From NCBI RefSeq assembly GCF_012328925.1, contig NZ_JAAXLS010000048.1, forward strand, positions 1 through 51,343: DNA of 51,343 nucleotides, in the 5' to 3' direction. Positions 17,098-25,349 of this stretch are shown here, piece after piece. The translations under genes and the position numbers were made by a program. The first letter of the stretch is position 1. Each line of letters opens with the position of its first letter. Under the pieces are notes generated by a model. That model worked only from the letters and a program-made list of their open reading frames with translations. It had not been told where the DNA came from and searched no databases. Source of the stretch: Amycolatopsis acididurans. GTDB taxonomy: Bacteria > Actinomycetota > Actinomycetes > Mycobacteriales > Pseudonocardiaceae.

Positions 17098-18203
17098 CGG
17101 CAGCACCCGATCGCGTCCCCGTCACCGGCGCCTGGCCCGCCGGGGATCCGGCGGGCCGTCGGCAGTGGGTGCGGTCCTCGTTGCGGCTGGAAGCCGGGGG
17201 GACGCTGGACTTCGAACTGGCCTACGAAACCTGGGGAACGCTCAACGCGGACGGCTCGAACGCGGTACTGGTCCAGCACGCCCTGACCGGGGACAGCCAC
17301 GCGGCCGGCGAGGCGGGGCCGGGTCATCCGACGGCAGGCTGGTGGGACGGACTGATCGGGCCGGGCCGGGCACTGGACACCGATGAGTTGTTCGTGGTGG
17401 CCCCGAACGTGCTCGGCGGCTGCCAGGGTTCCACAGGCCCGGCCTCGCTCGCCCCGGACGCAAAGCCGTGGGGGAGCCGGTTTCCGTCGATCACCGTGCG
17501 AGACCAGGTGCACTCGGAGCAGACGCTGGCCAACGCGCTGGGTGTGGACCGGTGGGCGCTGGTGCTCGGCGGTTCGATGGGCGGGATGCGTGCGCTCGAA
17601 TGGGCCGTTTCGCTGCCCGCGCGGGTGGCGTCACTGCTCGTGCTGGCCGCGCCCGCGGCGTCCTCGGCGGACCAGATCGCCTGGGCCGCACCGCAACTAC
17701 ACGCGATCCGGTCCGATCCCGGCTGGCGTGGCGGCGACTACTACGACGCGCCGCCCGGTGCCGGGCCACACGCCGGACTGGGCGTGGCGCGGCGGATCGC
17801 GCACGTCACGTATCGAGGTGAGGCGGAGCTGGTGCAGCGCTTCGGGCGCACCCCGCAAGGCGACGGGCGTTTCGCCGTCGAGTCCTATTTGGACCACCAC
17901 GCGGCCAAGCTGGTGCGGCGCTTTGACGCCAACAGCTACCTGCTGCTGACGGAGTCGATGAACTCGCACGACGTGGGCCGCGACCGGGGCGGCGTCGGCG
18001 CAGCACTCTCCCGCGTGAGCGCGCGGACGATCGTGGCCGGCGTGGACAGCGACCGGCTCTACCCGCTCTACCAGGCACGCGACCTGGCGGCAGGCATCCC
18101 CGGCGCGGGTGAAGCGGCGGTGATCTCCTCGCCCTACGGCCACGACTCGTTCCTGATCGAAACCCCACAGGTGGCCGCCCTGATCAAGGCATTGCTGGGG
18201 TAG
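17094..18203 (+). CDS. metX: Homoserine O-acetyltransferase
   Basis: A 369-aa alpha/beta hydrolase-fold acyltransferase that makes O-acetyl-homoserine for methionine synthesis by direct sulfhydrylation. The nucleophile is Ser161 in GGSMGGM; Asp320 (DSDRLYP) and His350 (GHDSF) complete the triad. Signature segments include AYETWGTLN, QHALTGDSH and NVLGGCQGSTGP. The start is placed at the GTG 17094, which gives the usual length; an in-frame ATG at 17067 is possible. No metY sits beside it, unlike in many actinobacteria. It is divergent from the FAD monooxygenase. Confidence 0.93.
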   Translation: MTAAPDRVPVTGAWPAGDPAGRRQWVRSSLRLEAGGTLDFELAYETWGTLNADGSNAVLVQHALTGDSHAAGEAGPGHPTAGWWDGLIGPGRALDTDELFVVAPNVLGGCQGSTGPASLAPDAKPWGSRFPSITVRDQVHSEQTLANALGVDRWALVLGGSMGGMRALEWAVSLPARVASLLVLAAPAASSADQIAWAAPQLHAIRSDPGWRGGDYYDAPPGAGPHAGLGVARRIAHVTYRGEAELVQRFGRTPQGDGRFAVESYLDHHAAKLVRRFDANSYLLLTESMNSHDVGRDRGGVGAALSRVSARTIVAGVDSDRLYPLYQARDLAAGIPGAGEAAVISSPYGHDSFLIETPQVAALIKALLG

Positions 18204-18231
18204 CGGGTACCCGGCGAAGCCGTCAAATGCC

Positions 18232-18717
18232 CTAATCCGCCAGTGCCTCGTACACCCAGTCGGTCAGCGGCAGGTCGCGGTCCAGGCATTCCGCGGAAAG
18301 GCGGATCGTCCAGCGGAGGGCCTGCAGGACCAGGCTGTCGACCTCGTCGGGGGCGGCGCTCGCCAGCGCGATCTCGACCTGTTCCTCCGCGGCCTCGGTG
18401 TTGCCGTGGACCTCGGCGAGCAGGGTGCGGACCGCGGTGCGCACGGGTGGGTCGGCCTCGTCGATGGGGACCTCTTCACCCGCCTCGTCGAACACCTGGA
18501 CCTTCACCGGGGCACTGCCGCCGTCGCCGAGCACCGACACCATCGTGCTGCACTCGCCGAACAGCAGCAGCATCAGCTCACGCATCTCGGCGGTGCGATC
18601 CGGCTCGTCCGCCGCCGATGGCGCCACCTGATCGAGTGCCTCGTCGTCCCGGCCGAGCCGCATCGCGACGAGGGCACGCTGCGCCTTCGTCACGAGGTTC
18701 TGCTGCTCGTCGCTCAC
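18232..18717 (-). CDS. Hypothetical acidic helical protein
   Basis: A protein of about 161 aa of unknown function. It is rich in Glu, Asp and Ala, with helix-favouring segments and no transmembrane stretch or signal peptide. The start is placed at GTG 18717 (VSDEQQNL), with GGATGG 5 nt upstream; an ATG at 18726 is an alternative. It may form a helical bundle. It lies between metX, which is convergent with it, and a TetR gene on the same strand, 36 nt away, so the TetR and this gene could form a unit. I recognise no family. Confidence 0.55.
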   Translation of the reverse strand: MSDEQQNLVTKAQRALVAMRLGRDDEALDQVAPSAADEPDRTAEMRELMLLLFGECSTMVSVLGDGGSAPVKVQVFDEAGEEVPIDEADPPVRTAVRTLLAEVHGNTEAAEEQVEIALASAAPDEVDSLVLQALRWTIRLSAECLDRDLPLTDWVYEALAD

Positions 18718-18753
18718 GCGTTCCATCCAACACCACACGCGCGGATTTTGGGG

Positions 18754-19350
18754 CTACCCCAATGAGTGGAGCGCGCCCAACGCGAGCCGTCGCAACAGAT
18801 CGGCCAGCTCGGTGTCATCCAGATAGCGGTTGTACGGCGTCGAGTTGATCAAACCGAACACGGCGTGAGCTGCCGAGCGTGCCTGCCGCTCGCTCACGCC
18901 ACGCACCGCGTCACAGATCGCGCGGACCCACACCTCGACGTACCGGCGCTGCAACGCGCGCACCTGCTTGCGGTCCACATCGGTGAGGTTCGCGAGGTTG
19001 CGCTCCTGCACCGTGATCAGCGACGGCTGGGTCAGGGCGAAGTTCACGTGGAAGTCGACCAGCTCGGCCAGCACCAGCTCGGGATCCTCGGTGGCGTCCG
19101 CGCGTGCCGTCCCGCCGTCGAGCAGGTAGTGGCTGATGGAGTTCAGCATCTCCCCGAGCATGGCGTCCTTGCTGCGGAAATGCCGGTACAGCGCGGGCCC
19201 GGAGATGCCGACGGCCGCGCCGATGTCGTCGATGCCGACGCCGTGGAAGCCGTGCCGGGCGAACAGCTCGGCGGCCGCCGCCAGTATCTGCTCACGACGG
19301 CTTGCTTTCTCGCCGTTCACCAGCGGGGTAGGGCTTGCCACGTCGGCCAT
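18754..19350 (-). CDS. TetR-family transcriptional regulator
   Basis: A 198-aa regulator. The N-terminal helix-turn-helix region (about residues 15-62) reads ELFARHGFHGVGIDDIG and then PALYRHFRSKDAML; the rest is the ligand-binding core. The style is that of TetR proteins that control acyl-CoA catabolism in actinobacteria; a TetR gene (Rv2506/BkaR) regulates the branched-chain acid cluster of Mycobacterium, where accA1/accD1 also lie. It sits near the accD1-accA1-fadE operon (separated by the lipase), so it is a candidate for the palindrome at 20466-20513. TAGCAT overlaps the ATG; a leaderless GTG start at 19341, 7 nt after it, is possible. Confidence 0.85.
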   Translation of the reverse strand: MADVASPTPLVNGEKASRREQILAAAAELFARHGFHGVGIDDIGAAVGISGPALYRHFRSKDAMLGEMLNSISHYLLDGGTARADATEDPELVLAELVDFHVNFALTQPSLITVQERNLANLTDVDRKQVRALQRRYVEVWVRAICDAVRGVSERQARSAAHAVFGLINSTPYNRYLDDTELADLLRRLALGALHSLG

Positions 19351-19490
19351 GCTAGCGGGTCACGCACCAGTCCGATCGAAAGAAGGCTGGGCAACCGCAG
19401 GCGAGCTACGTTCGCCGGACGGCCGTGGTTTCACGTTTCGTTGTCAACTTGCCTACTAAATAGGGGTCAAAGTCGGAAAGAACCCTGGTA

Positions 19491-19511
19491 GTGATCTATG
19501 TGGTTGATCAC
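19491..19511. promoter_or_regulatory. Short palindrome upstream of the lipase
   Basis: GTGATC and GATCAC, 6-bp arms with a 9-bp gap, end 19 nt before the lipase start. It may be an operator or a small hairpin in the leader; nothing more can be said. Confidence 0.3.
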
Positions 19512-19529
19512 AAACGAGAGGGGTTCCCG

Positions 19530-20303
19530 GTGTTGAGAACGTTGTCCGTCCTCGTCGTCGCGGCTCTGGCGACGCTGGGGCTCACCACGTCCGCGCAGGC
19601 GGCGACCGTCAGCTACGTCGCACTCGGCGACTCCTACTCCTCCGGGGTCGGTGCCGGCTCCTATCTCGACGACAGCGCCTGCAAGCGCAGCGCCAACGCC
19701 TACCCCTACCTGTACGCGAGCAAGTCCAGCGCGTCCCTGAGCTTCCAGGCCTGCTCGGGCGCGAAGACCACGGACGTGCTCAACAACCAGCTGGGCTCGC
19801 TCAGCTCGCGCACCGGTCTCGTGTCGATCACTGTGGGCGGCAACGACGCCGGGTTCTCCACCGTGATGCAGGACTGCATCCTGCAGGGTGATTCCGGCTG
19901 CAAGACGGCGATCGACAACGCGGTCAACTTCGTGGAGAACTCGCTGCCCGCCCTGCTCGACAAGGTGTACGACGCGATCGCGAGCAAGGCGCCGAACGCC
20001 GACGTGGTGGTGCTCGGGTACCCGCACTTCTACAAGATCGGCGGCTCGTGCTCGGTCGGCTTGTCGGACACCTCGCGCGGCTACATCAACGGCGGGGCGG
20101 ACGCGCTCGACACCGTGATCGCGAAGCGGGCCGCCAACGCCGGCTTCAAGTTCGCCGACGTCCGTTCGGCGTTCACCGGACACGAGATCTGCTCGGGTTC
20201 GCCGTGGCTGCACAGTGTCACCTGGCCGGTCGACGAGTCCTACCACCCGACGGCGGCGGGTCAGGCGTCCGGCTACTACCCGGTCTTCACCGCTGCCTTC
20301 TGA
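19530..20303 (+). CDS. Secreted SGNH/GDSL lipase or esterase
   Basis: A 257-aa exported hydrolase. Residues 1-24 are a signal peptide ending SAQA. The nucleophile is Ser35 in GDSYSSG, the oxyanion block is GGNDAGF, and the C-terminal His239 is in YHPTAAG, with Asp235 or Glu236 just upstream. Six cysteines fit the three disulfides of Streptomyces GDSL lipases such as that of S. rimosus. It acts outside the cell on esters or lipids. The start is the GTG at 19530 with GAGAGGGG ending 5 nt upstream; earlier in-frame starts would place charged residues before the signal peptide. Its stop directly abuts repeat array B. Confidence 0.92.
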   Translation: MLRTLSVLVVAALATLGLTTSAQAATVSYVALGDSYSSGVGAGSYLDDSACKRSANAYPYLYASKSSASLSFQACSGAKTTDVLNNQLGSLSSRTGLVSITVGGNDAGFSTVMQDCILQGDSGCKTAIDNAVNFVENSLPALLDKVYDAIASKAPNADVVVLGYPHFYKIGGSCSVGLSDTSRGYINGGADALDTVIAKRAANAGFKFADVRSAFTGHEICSGSPWLHSVTWPVDESYHPTAAGQASGYYPVFTAAF

Positions 20304-20304
20304 T

Positions 20305-20458
20305 CCCGACTCGGCCGCGCGGAAGGCTCAACCTGGCCGCGCGGAAGTCCCGACTCAGCCGCACGGAAGGCCCGACTCGGCTGCGCGGCGGGCTCGACTC
20401 GGCCGCAGGGAAAGCCCGACTCGGCCGCGCGGAAGGCCCGACTCGCGGGGAGGGGCTG
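20305..20458 (-). repeat. 22-bp tandem repeat array B (7 units) with end module
   Basis: Seven units, read on the minus strand as CGAGTCGGGCCTTCC and similar, have their ACTCG ends at 20313, 20335 (variant), 20357 (variant), 20379, 20401, 20423 and 20445, exactly 22 bp apart. The array begins right after the lipase stop. It ends with the 18-bp module ACTCGCGGGGAGGGGCTG (20441-20458), identical to the end of array C at 40028-40045. It is followed by the palindrome of the accD1 promoter. Confidence 0.85.
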
Positions 20459-20465
20459 GACACCT

Positions 20466-20513
20466 ACGTTAGTCGTCGTTAACATCGCTGGTGAAGTTAA
20501 CGACGACTAACGT
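20466..20513. promoter_or_regulatory. Perfect 18-bp-arm palindrome over the accD1 promoter
   Basis: Arms 20466-20483 and 20496-20513 are exact inverted copies containing GTTAGTCGTCGTTAAC, with a 12-nt gap. The right arm includes TAACGT (20508-20513), a good -10 box 8 nt before the ATG at 20522, so a bound repressor would block transcription. The two arms could be two operator sites of one TetR-type regulator. A related single site lies in the fadA promoter (36004-36019). Confidence 0.7.
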
Positions 20514-20521
20514 GGGTGGGT

Positions 20522-22135
20522 ATGGACACACCGGCGCTCTCCAGCTCCGTGGACGTGCGGGGTGACGCGTACGCGCACAACGTGACGGCGCACGCGGAAC
20601 TGGTCGAGGACCTGCACAAACGACTCGCCGCGGCGCGCCTCGGCGGGCCCGAGAAGGCCCGGGCGCGGCACGTGGAGCGCGGCAAGCTGCTGCCCCGCGA
20701 CCGGGTCGACGCCCTGCTCGACGCGGGCTCTCCGTTCCTGGAGCTCTCCCCGCTGGCGGCCAACGGGCTCTACGACGACGAGGCGCCCGCGGCCGGGATC
20801 ATCACCGGCATCGGCCGCGTCTCCGGCCGCGAATGCGTCATCGTCGCGAACGACGCGACCGTCAAGGGCGGCACCTACTACCCGATGACGGTCAAGAAAC
20901 ACCTGCGCGCGCAGGAAGTCGCGCTGCACAACAACCTCCCGTGCATCTACCTTGTCGACTCCGGCGGCGCGTTCCTGCCCCGCCAGGACGACGTGTTCCC
21001 CGACCGCGAGCACTTCGGGCGCATCTTCTACAACCAGGCCACGATGTCCGCGCGCGGCATCCCGCAGATCGCGGCCGTGCTCGGCTCGTGCACTGCGGGC
21101 GGCGCGTACGTCCCGGCGATGAGCGACGAGGCGGTGATCGTCCGCAACCAGGGCACGATCTTCCTCGGCGGCCCCCCGCTGGTGAAGGCCGCGACCGGCG
21201 AGGTCGTCACGGCCGAGGAACTCGGCGGCGGCGACGTGCACTCCCGCCAGTCCGGCGTCACCGACCACCTCGCCACCGACGACGCGCACGCGCTCAAGAT
21301 CGTCCGCTCCATTGTGTCCACACTCGGCCCGCGCACTCCCACTCCGTGGGACGTGCTGCCCGTCGAGGAACCCGCGGTGGACCTCGGTCAGCTCTACGGC
21401 GCGGTGCCCACCGACTCGCGCACGCCCTACGACGTCCGCGAGGTCATCGCGCGCGTCGTCGACGGCAGCCGGTTCGCCGAATTCAAGAAGGAGTACGGCA
21501 CCACGCTGGTCACCGGTTTCGCCCGCATCCACGGGCATCCGGTCGGCATCATCGCCAACAACGGCGTGCTGTTCGCCGAGTCCGCGATGAAGGGCGCGCA
21601 CTTCATCGAACTGTGCGACAAGCGCTCGATCCCGTTGGTGTTCCTGCAGAACATCAGCGGCTTCATGGTCGGAAAGGACTACGAGGCCGGCGGCATCGCC
21701 AAGCACGGCGCGAAGATGGTCACCGCCGTCGCGTGCGCGCGTGTGCCGAAGCTGACGGTGATCATCGGCGGTTCGTTCGGCGCGGGCAACTACTCGATGT
21801 GCGGCCGCGCGTATTCGCCGCGGTTTCTGTGGATGTGGCCCAACGCGCGGATCTCGGTCATGGGCGGCGAGCAGGCGGCGTCGGTGCTCTCGACCGTGCG
21901 CCGTGACTCGATCGAAGCGCGCGGCGGCGAATGGTCCGCCGAGGACGAGGAGGCGTTCAAGGCGCCGATTCGCGATCAGTACGAGGAGCAGGGCAGTCCG
22001 TACTACTCGACGGCCCGCTTGTGGGACGACGGCGTGATCGACCCGGCGGAAACCCGCACGGTGCTCGGCCTCGCGTTGTCCGTCGCGGCGAACGCGCCGC
22101 TGGAACCTGTCGGCTACGGCGTCTTCCGGATGTGA
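20522..22135 (+). CDS. accD1: Acyl-CoA carboxylase carboxyltransferase subunit, AccD1-like (probable methylcrotonyl-CoA carboxylase)
   Basis: A 537-aa biotin-dependent carboxyltransferase with N- and C-terminal crotonase-like domains; GGSFGAGNYSMCGRAY is near the C-terminal active site. It transfers CO2 from carboxybiotin to an acyl-CoA. In gene order and length (537 aa, next to AccA1 and an acyl-CoA dehydrogenase) it matches mycobacterial AccD1, which with AccA1 acts on 3-methylcrotonyl-CoA in leucine breakdown; the substrate is therefore inferred. The ATG at 20522 lacks a ribosome-binding sequence and lies 8 nt after a -10 box, so the mRNA is probably leaderless; GTG 20516 is an alternative. 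accA1 follows after 2 nt. Confidence 0.9.
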   Translation: MDTPALSSSVDVRGDAYAHNVTAHAELVEDLHKRLAAARLGGPEKARARHVERGKLLPRDRVDALLDAGSPFLELSPLAANGLYDDEAPAAGIITGIGRVSGRECVIVANDATVKGGTYYPMTVKKHLRAQEVALHNNLPCIYLVDSGGAFLPRQDDVFPDREHFGRIFYNQATMSARGIPQIAAVLGSCTAGGAYVPAMSDEAVIVRNQGTIFLGGPPLVKAATGEVVTAEELGGGDVHSRQSGVTDHLATDDAHALKIVRSIVSTLGPRTPTPWDVLPVEEPAVDLGQLYGAVPTDSRTPYDVREVIARVVDGSRFAEFKKEYGTTLVTGFARIHGHPVGIIANNGVLFAESAMKGAHFIELCDKRSIPLVFLQNISGFMVGKDYEAGGIAKHGAKMVTAVACARVPKLTVIIGGSFGAGNYSMCGRAYSPRFLWMWPNARISVMGGEQAASVLSTVRRDSIEARGGEWSAEDEEAFKAPIRDQYEEQGSPYYSTARLWDDGVIDPAETRTVLGLALSVAANAPLEPVGYGVFRM

Positions 22136-22137
22136 TC

Positions 22138-24078
22138 ATGTTTGACACGGTGCTGGTCGCGAACCGGGGCGAAATCGCCGTCCGGGTGATGAACACGTTG
22201 CGGCGCATGGGAATCCGTGCTGTCGCGGTGTACACGTCGACGGACGCGGGCACCCGCCACGTGCGGGAGGCCGACGTCGCGCTGGAGATCTCCAACTATC
22301 TGTCCATCGAGGACATCGTCGAGGCGGCGCGCACGTCGGGTGCGCAGGCCGTGCACCCCGGCTACGGTTTCCTCGCCGAGAACGCCCGCTTCGCCCGCGC
22401 CTGCGCGGACGCCGGCCTGGTGTTCATCGGCCCGCCCGCCGAGGCGATCGAGGCGATGGGCGACAAGATCCACGCGAAGGCGACGGTGTCCGCGGCGGGC
22501 GTCCCGGTGGTACCCGGGCAGTCCGATGTGGGCGACTTCGCGAAGGCGGCCGCCGAGGTCGGTTACCCGCTGCTGCTCAAGCCGTCCGCGGGCGGTGGCG
22601 GCAAGGGTATGCGGCTGGTGACCGACCCGGCGGACCTCGACGCGGCCGTCGAGTCCGCCCAGCGCGAGGCGAGGACGGCGTTCGGCGACGACCGGCTGCT
22701 GCTCGAACGCTTCGTCACCGACCCGAGGCACATCGAGATCCAGGTGCTCGCCGACGGGCACGGCACCGTGCTGCACCTGGGCGAGCGCGAATGCAGCCTG
22801 CAGCGGCGCCACCAGAAGATCATCGAAGAGGCCCCGTCGGTGCTGCTCGACGAGCCCACCCGGCAGCGGATGGGCGCCGCCGCGGCCGAGGCCGCGCGCT
22901 CGGTCGGCTACACGGGCGCGGGCACCGTCGAGTTCATCGTCTCGGCCAAGGCGCCCGGCGAGTTCTTCTTCATGGAGATGAACACGCGGCTGCAGGTCGA
23001 GCACCCGGTCACGGAACTGGTGACCGGCCTGGACCTGGTGGAGTTGCAGGTCCGCGTCGCCGCCGGTGAGGCGCTTTCGCTGACTCAGGAGGACATCCGG
23101 CTCAACGGGCACGCGGTCGAGGCCCGCGTGTACGCCGAGGACCCGGCGCGCGGGTTCATTCCCACCGGCGGTCAGGTGCTGGGCCTGCACGAGCCCTCCG
23201 GGGTGCGCGTGGACTCGTGGCTGTCCGAAGGCGTGACCGTCGGCTCGAGCTACGACCCGATGCTCGCCAAGGTGATCGCGTGGGGGCCGGACCGGACCTC
23301 GGCCCTGCACAAGCTCGACCGCGCACTGGCCGACACCGCGGTGCTCGGCCTGACCACCAACGTGTCCTTCCTGCGCGCCTTGATCACCGATGCGGAAGTC
23401 CGGAGTGGACAGCTGGACACCGGGCTCGTGGAACGCAAACTCGACCAGCTCGTGCCGCAGGGCGTGGACGAGGAGTTCTTCGTCGCCGCCGCGCTGGACC
23501 GGCTGCTCGGGCTCATGCCGCGCAAGTCCGTTGTGGACCCGTGGGAGGTGCCCAACGGCTGGCGGCTCGGCGGCAGGGGCGGGGTCACACTGCGGCTGAA
23601 GGCCGGGGACACCGAGGCGCTCGTGCGGGTCGAGGGCCTGCCGGACGCGGCCTCGGTGACCGTGAACGACGGCGTCCCGGTCCAGGTCTCCGCACGCCAC
23701 GCCGGAGACGAGCTGGAAGTGCGGTATGCCGGAGAGTTCCGCCGTTACCGGCGGGCGCTCGACGGAGATCTCTGGCTGGCCAGGGACGGTCGGTGCGTCG
23801 CGATCGGCGAACGCCCGAACCTGCTGGCCACCCACGGCGAGACGGCCGAGGGCGGGCCTGTGGTGAGCCCGATGCCCGGCGTGGTGCTGGTCGTGAAGGC
23901 GGCAATGGGGGAGACGGTCAGCGCCGGAACGCCGCTGGTCGTCGTCGAGGCCATGAAGATGGAACACACCGTCGTGGCGCCGGTCGACGGTGTGGTGAGC
24001 GAAGTGCGCGTGCAGGCGGGTCAGCAGGTCGCGTTGGACGAAACCCTGGCCGTGGTCACCCCCGTGGAGGAAAAATGA
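22138..24078 (+). CDS. accA1: Acyl-CoA carboxylase biotin carboxylase / biotin carrier subunit, AccA1-like
   Basis: A 646-aa protein. The N-terminal biotin carboxylase domain (about 1-450) starts FDTVLVANRGEIAVRV and holds the ATP-grasp loop SAGGGGKGMR and EMNTRLQVEHPVTE. The C-terminal carrier domain has the biotinylation motif EAMKM with Lys607. It carboxylates biotin with ATP and bicarbonate and partners AccD1 in the cytoplasm. The start is the ATG at 22138, two bases after the accD1 stop, and the stop overlaps the next gene as ATGA, so translation of the three genes is coupled. Confidence 0.95.
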   Translation: MFDTVLVANRGEIAVRVMNTLRRMGIRAVAVYTSTDAGTRHVREADVALEISNYLSIEDIVEAARTSGAQAVHPGYGFLAENARFARACADAGLVFIGPPAEAIEAMGDKIHAKATVSAAGVPVVPGQSDVGDFAKAAAEVGYPLLLKPSAGGGGKGMRLVTDPADLDAAVESAQREARTAFGDDRLLLERFVTDPRHIEIQVLADGHGTVLHLGERECSLQRRHQKIIEEAPSVLLDEPTRQRMGAAAAEAARSVGYTGAGTVEFIVSAKAPGEFFFMEMNTRLQVEHPVTELVTGLDLVELQVRVAAGEALSLTQEDIRLNGHAVEARVYAEDPARGFIPTGGQVLGLHEPSGVRVDSWLSEGVTVGSSYDPMLAKVIAWGPDRTSALHKLDRALADTAVLGLTTNVSFLRALITDAEVRSGQLDTGLVERKLDQLVPQGVDEEFFVAAALDRLLGLMPRKSVVDPWEVPNGWRLGGRGGVTLRLKAGDTEALVRVEGLPDAASVTVNDGVPVQVSARHAGDELEVRYAGEFRRYRRALDGDLWLARDGRCVAIGERPNLLATHGETAEGGPVVSPMPGVVLVVKAAMGETVSAGTPLVVVEAMKMEHTVVAPVDGVVSEVRVQAGQQVALDETLAVVTPVEEK

Positions 24079-25229
24079 TCGACTTCAGGATCGGCGAAGA
24101 GTACGAGGCACTCAGAAAGACCGTGCACGACTTCGCCCAGAACGAGGTCGCACCGGTCATCGGGGACTTCTACGAGCGCGAGGAATTCCCCTACGACCTG
24201 GTCGCGCAGATGGGCCGGATGGGGCTGTTCGGCCTGCCGTTCCCCGAGGAACTCGGCGGGATGGGCGGTGACTACTTCGCGCTGTGCCTGGCGCTGGAGG
24301 AACTCGCGCGCGTCGACTCCTCGATCGCGGTGACGCTCGAAGCCGGGGTGTCGCTCGGCGCGATGCCGCTCTACCGCTTCGGCAGCAAGGAACAGCAGCA
24401 ACGCTGGCTGCCCGCGTTGTGCGCCGGTGAGGCGCTCGGCGGCTTCGGCCTCACCGAACCCGGCGGCGGTTCCGACGCGGGCGCGACGAGGACCACGGCC
24501 AAGCTCGACGGCGACCAGTGGGTGATCAACGGCAGCAAGTCGTTCATCACCAACTCCGGCACCGACATCACCAGCATCGTCACGGTCACCGCGGTCACCG
24601 GCCGCAAATCCGACGGCGGCAAGGAGATCTCCGCGATCGTCGTGCCCTCGGGCACACCGGGCTTCGTGGTGGAGCCCAAGTACTCCAAGGTCGGCTGGAA
24701 CGCCTCCGACACGCACGGTCTGTCGTTTTCGGACTGCCGGGTGCCGGCGGAGAACCTGCTCGGGCAGCGCGGCCGCGGATACGCCCAGTTCCTGTCCATT
24801 CTGGACGAGGGCAGGGTCGCGATCGCGGCGTTGAGCGTCGGTCTCGCGCAGGGCTGTGTGGACGAATGCGTGCGCTACGTGCGCGAGCGCGAGGCGTTCG
24901 GCCACCAGATCGGCACCTACCAGGCGATCCAGTTCAAGATCGCCGACATGGAGGCCCGCACGCACAGTGCGCGACTGGCCTACTACGCGGCGGCGTCGAA
25001 AATGCTGCGCGGCGAGGCGTTCAAGAAGGAGGCTTCGATCGCGAAGCTGCTCGCGTCCAACGCCGCGATGGACAACTCGCGCGACGCGACCCAGATCTTC
25101 GGCGGGTACGGGTTCATGAACGAGTTCCCCGTCGGCCGCTTCTACCGGGACGCGAAGATCCTGGAGATCGGTGAGGGCACGAGCGAGATCCAGCGCATGC
25201 TGATCGCACGCGAGTTGGGCGTTGCGTGA
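24075..25229 (+). CDS. Acyl-CoA dehydrogenase, FadE19-like (branched-chain)
   Basis: A 384-aa flavoenzyme that introduces the alpha,beta double bond in an acyl-CoA. FAD and substrate motifs include FGLTEPGGGSDAG and TNSGTD. The catalytic base is Glu367 in GEGTSEIQR, the position used by short-chain acyl-CoA dehydrogenases; isovaleryl-CoA dehydrogenase carries its base elsewhere and has Ala here, so this is more likely a short/branched (isobutyryl or 2-methylbutyryl) type enzyme. The ATG overlaps the accA1 stop (ATGA) and has GGAGG upstream. As the third gene of the operon it resembles mycobacterial FadE19 next to accA1/accD1. Confidence 0.88.
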   Translation: MIDFRIGEEYEALRKTVHDFAQNEVAPVIGDFYEREEFPYDLVAQMGRMGLFGLPFPEELGGMGGDYFALCLALEELARVDSSIAVTLEAGVSLGAMPLYRFGSKEQQQRWLPALCAGEALGGFGLTEPGGGSDAGATRTTAKLDGDQWVINGSKSFITNSGTDITSIVTVTAVTGRKSDGGKEISAIVVPSGTPGFVVEPKYSKVGWNASDTHGLSFSDCRVPAENLLGQRGRGYAQFLSILDEGRVAIAALSVGLAQGCVDECVRYVREREAFGHQIGTYQAIQFKIADMEARTHSARLAYYAAASKMLRGEAFKKEASIAKLLASNAAMDNSRDATQIFGGYGFMNEFPVGRFYRDAKILEIGEGTSEIQRMLIARELGVA

Positions 25230-25309
25230 GCCCGAGTTCGGCGACGACAGCGGCGGCGCCGCCTCACTCGCGTCCAGCTGGGCCGACCCCCAGGTGCGGT
25301 CCAGCCAAG

Positions 25310-25344
25310 ACCACCATGGTGGCAAGGCGCCGCTGACACGGCGC
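25310..25344. terminator. Hairpins between the fadE and SARP genes
   Basis: Between two convergent genes there is CCACCATGGTGG (25310-25321, a palindrome) and a stem-loop GCGCCG-CTGACA-CGGCGC (25327-25344). They may act as a bidirectional terminator but have no T tract. Confidence 0.35.
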
Positions 25345-25349
25345 TGACA

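Noticed and set aside
19491..19529. Longer start for the lipase
   Set aside because: It would put charged residues ahead of the signal peptide; GTG 19530 has the ribosome-binding sequence.
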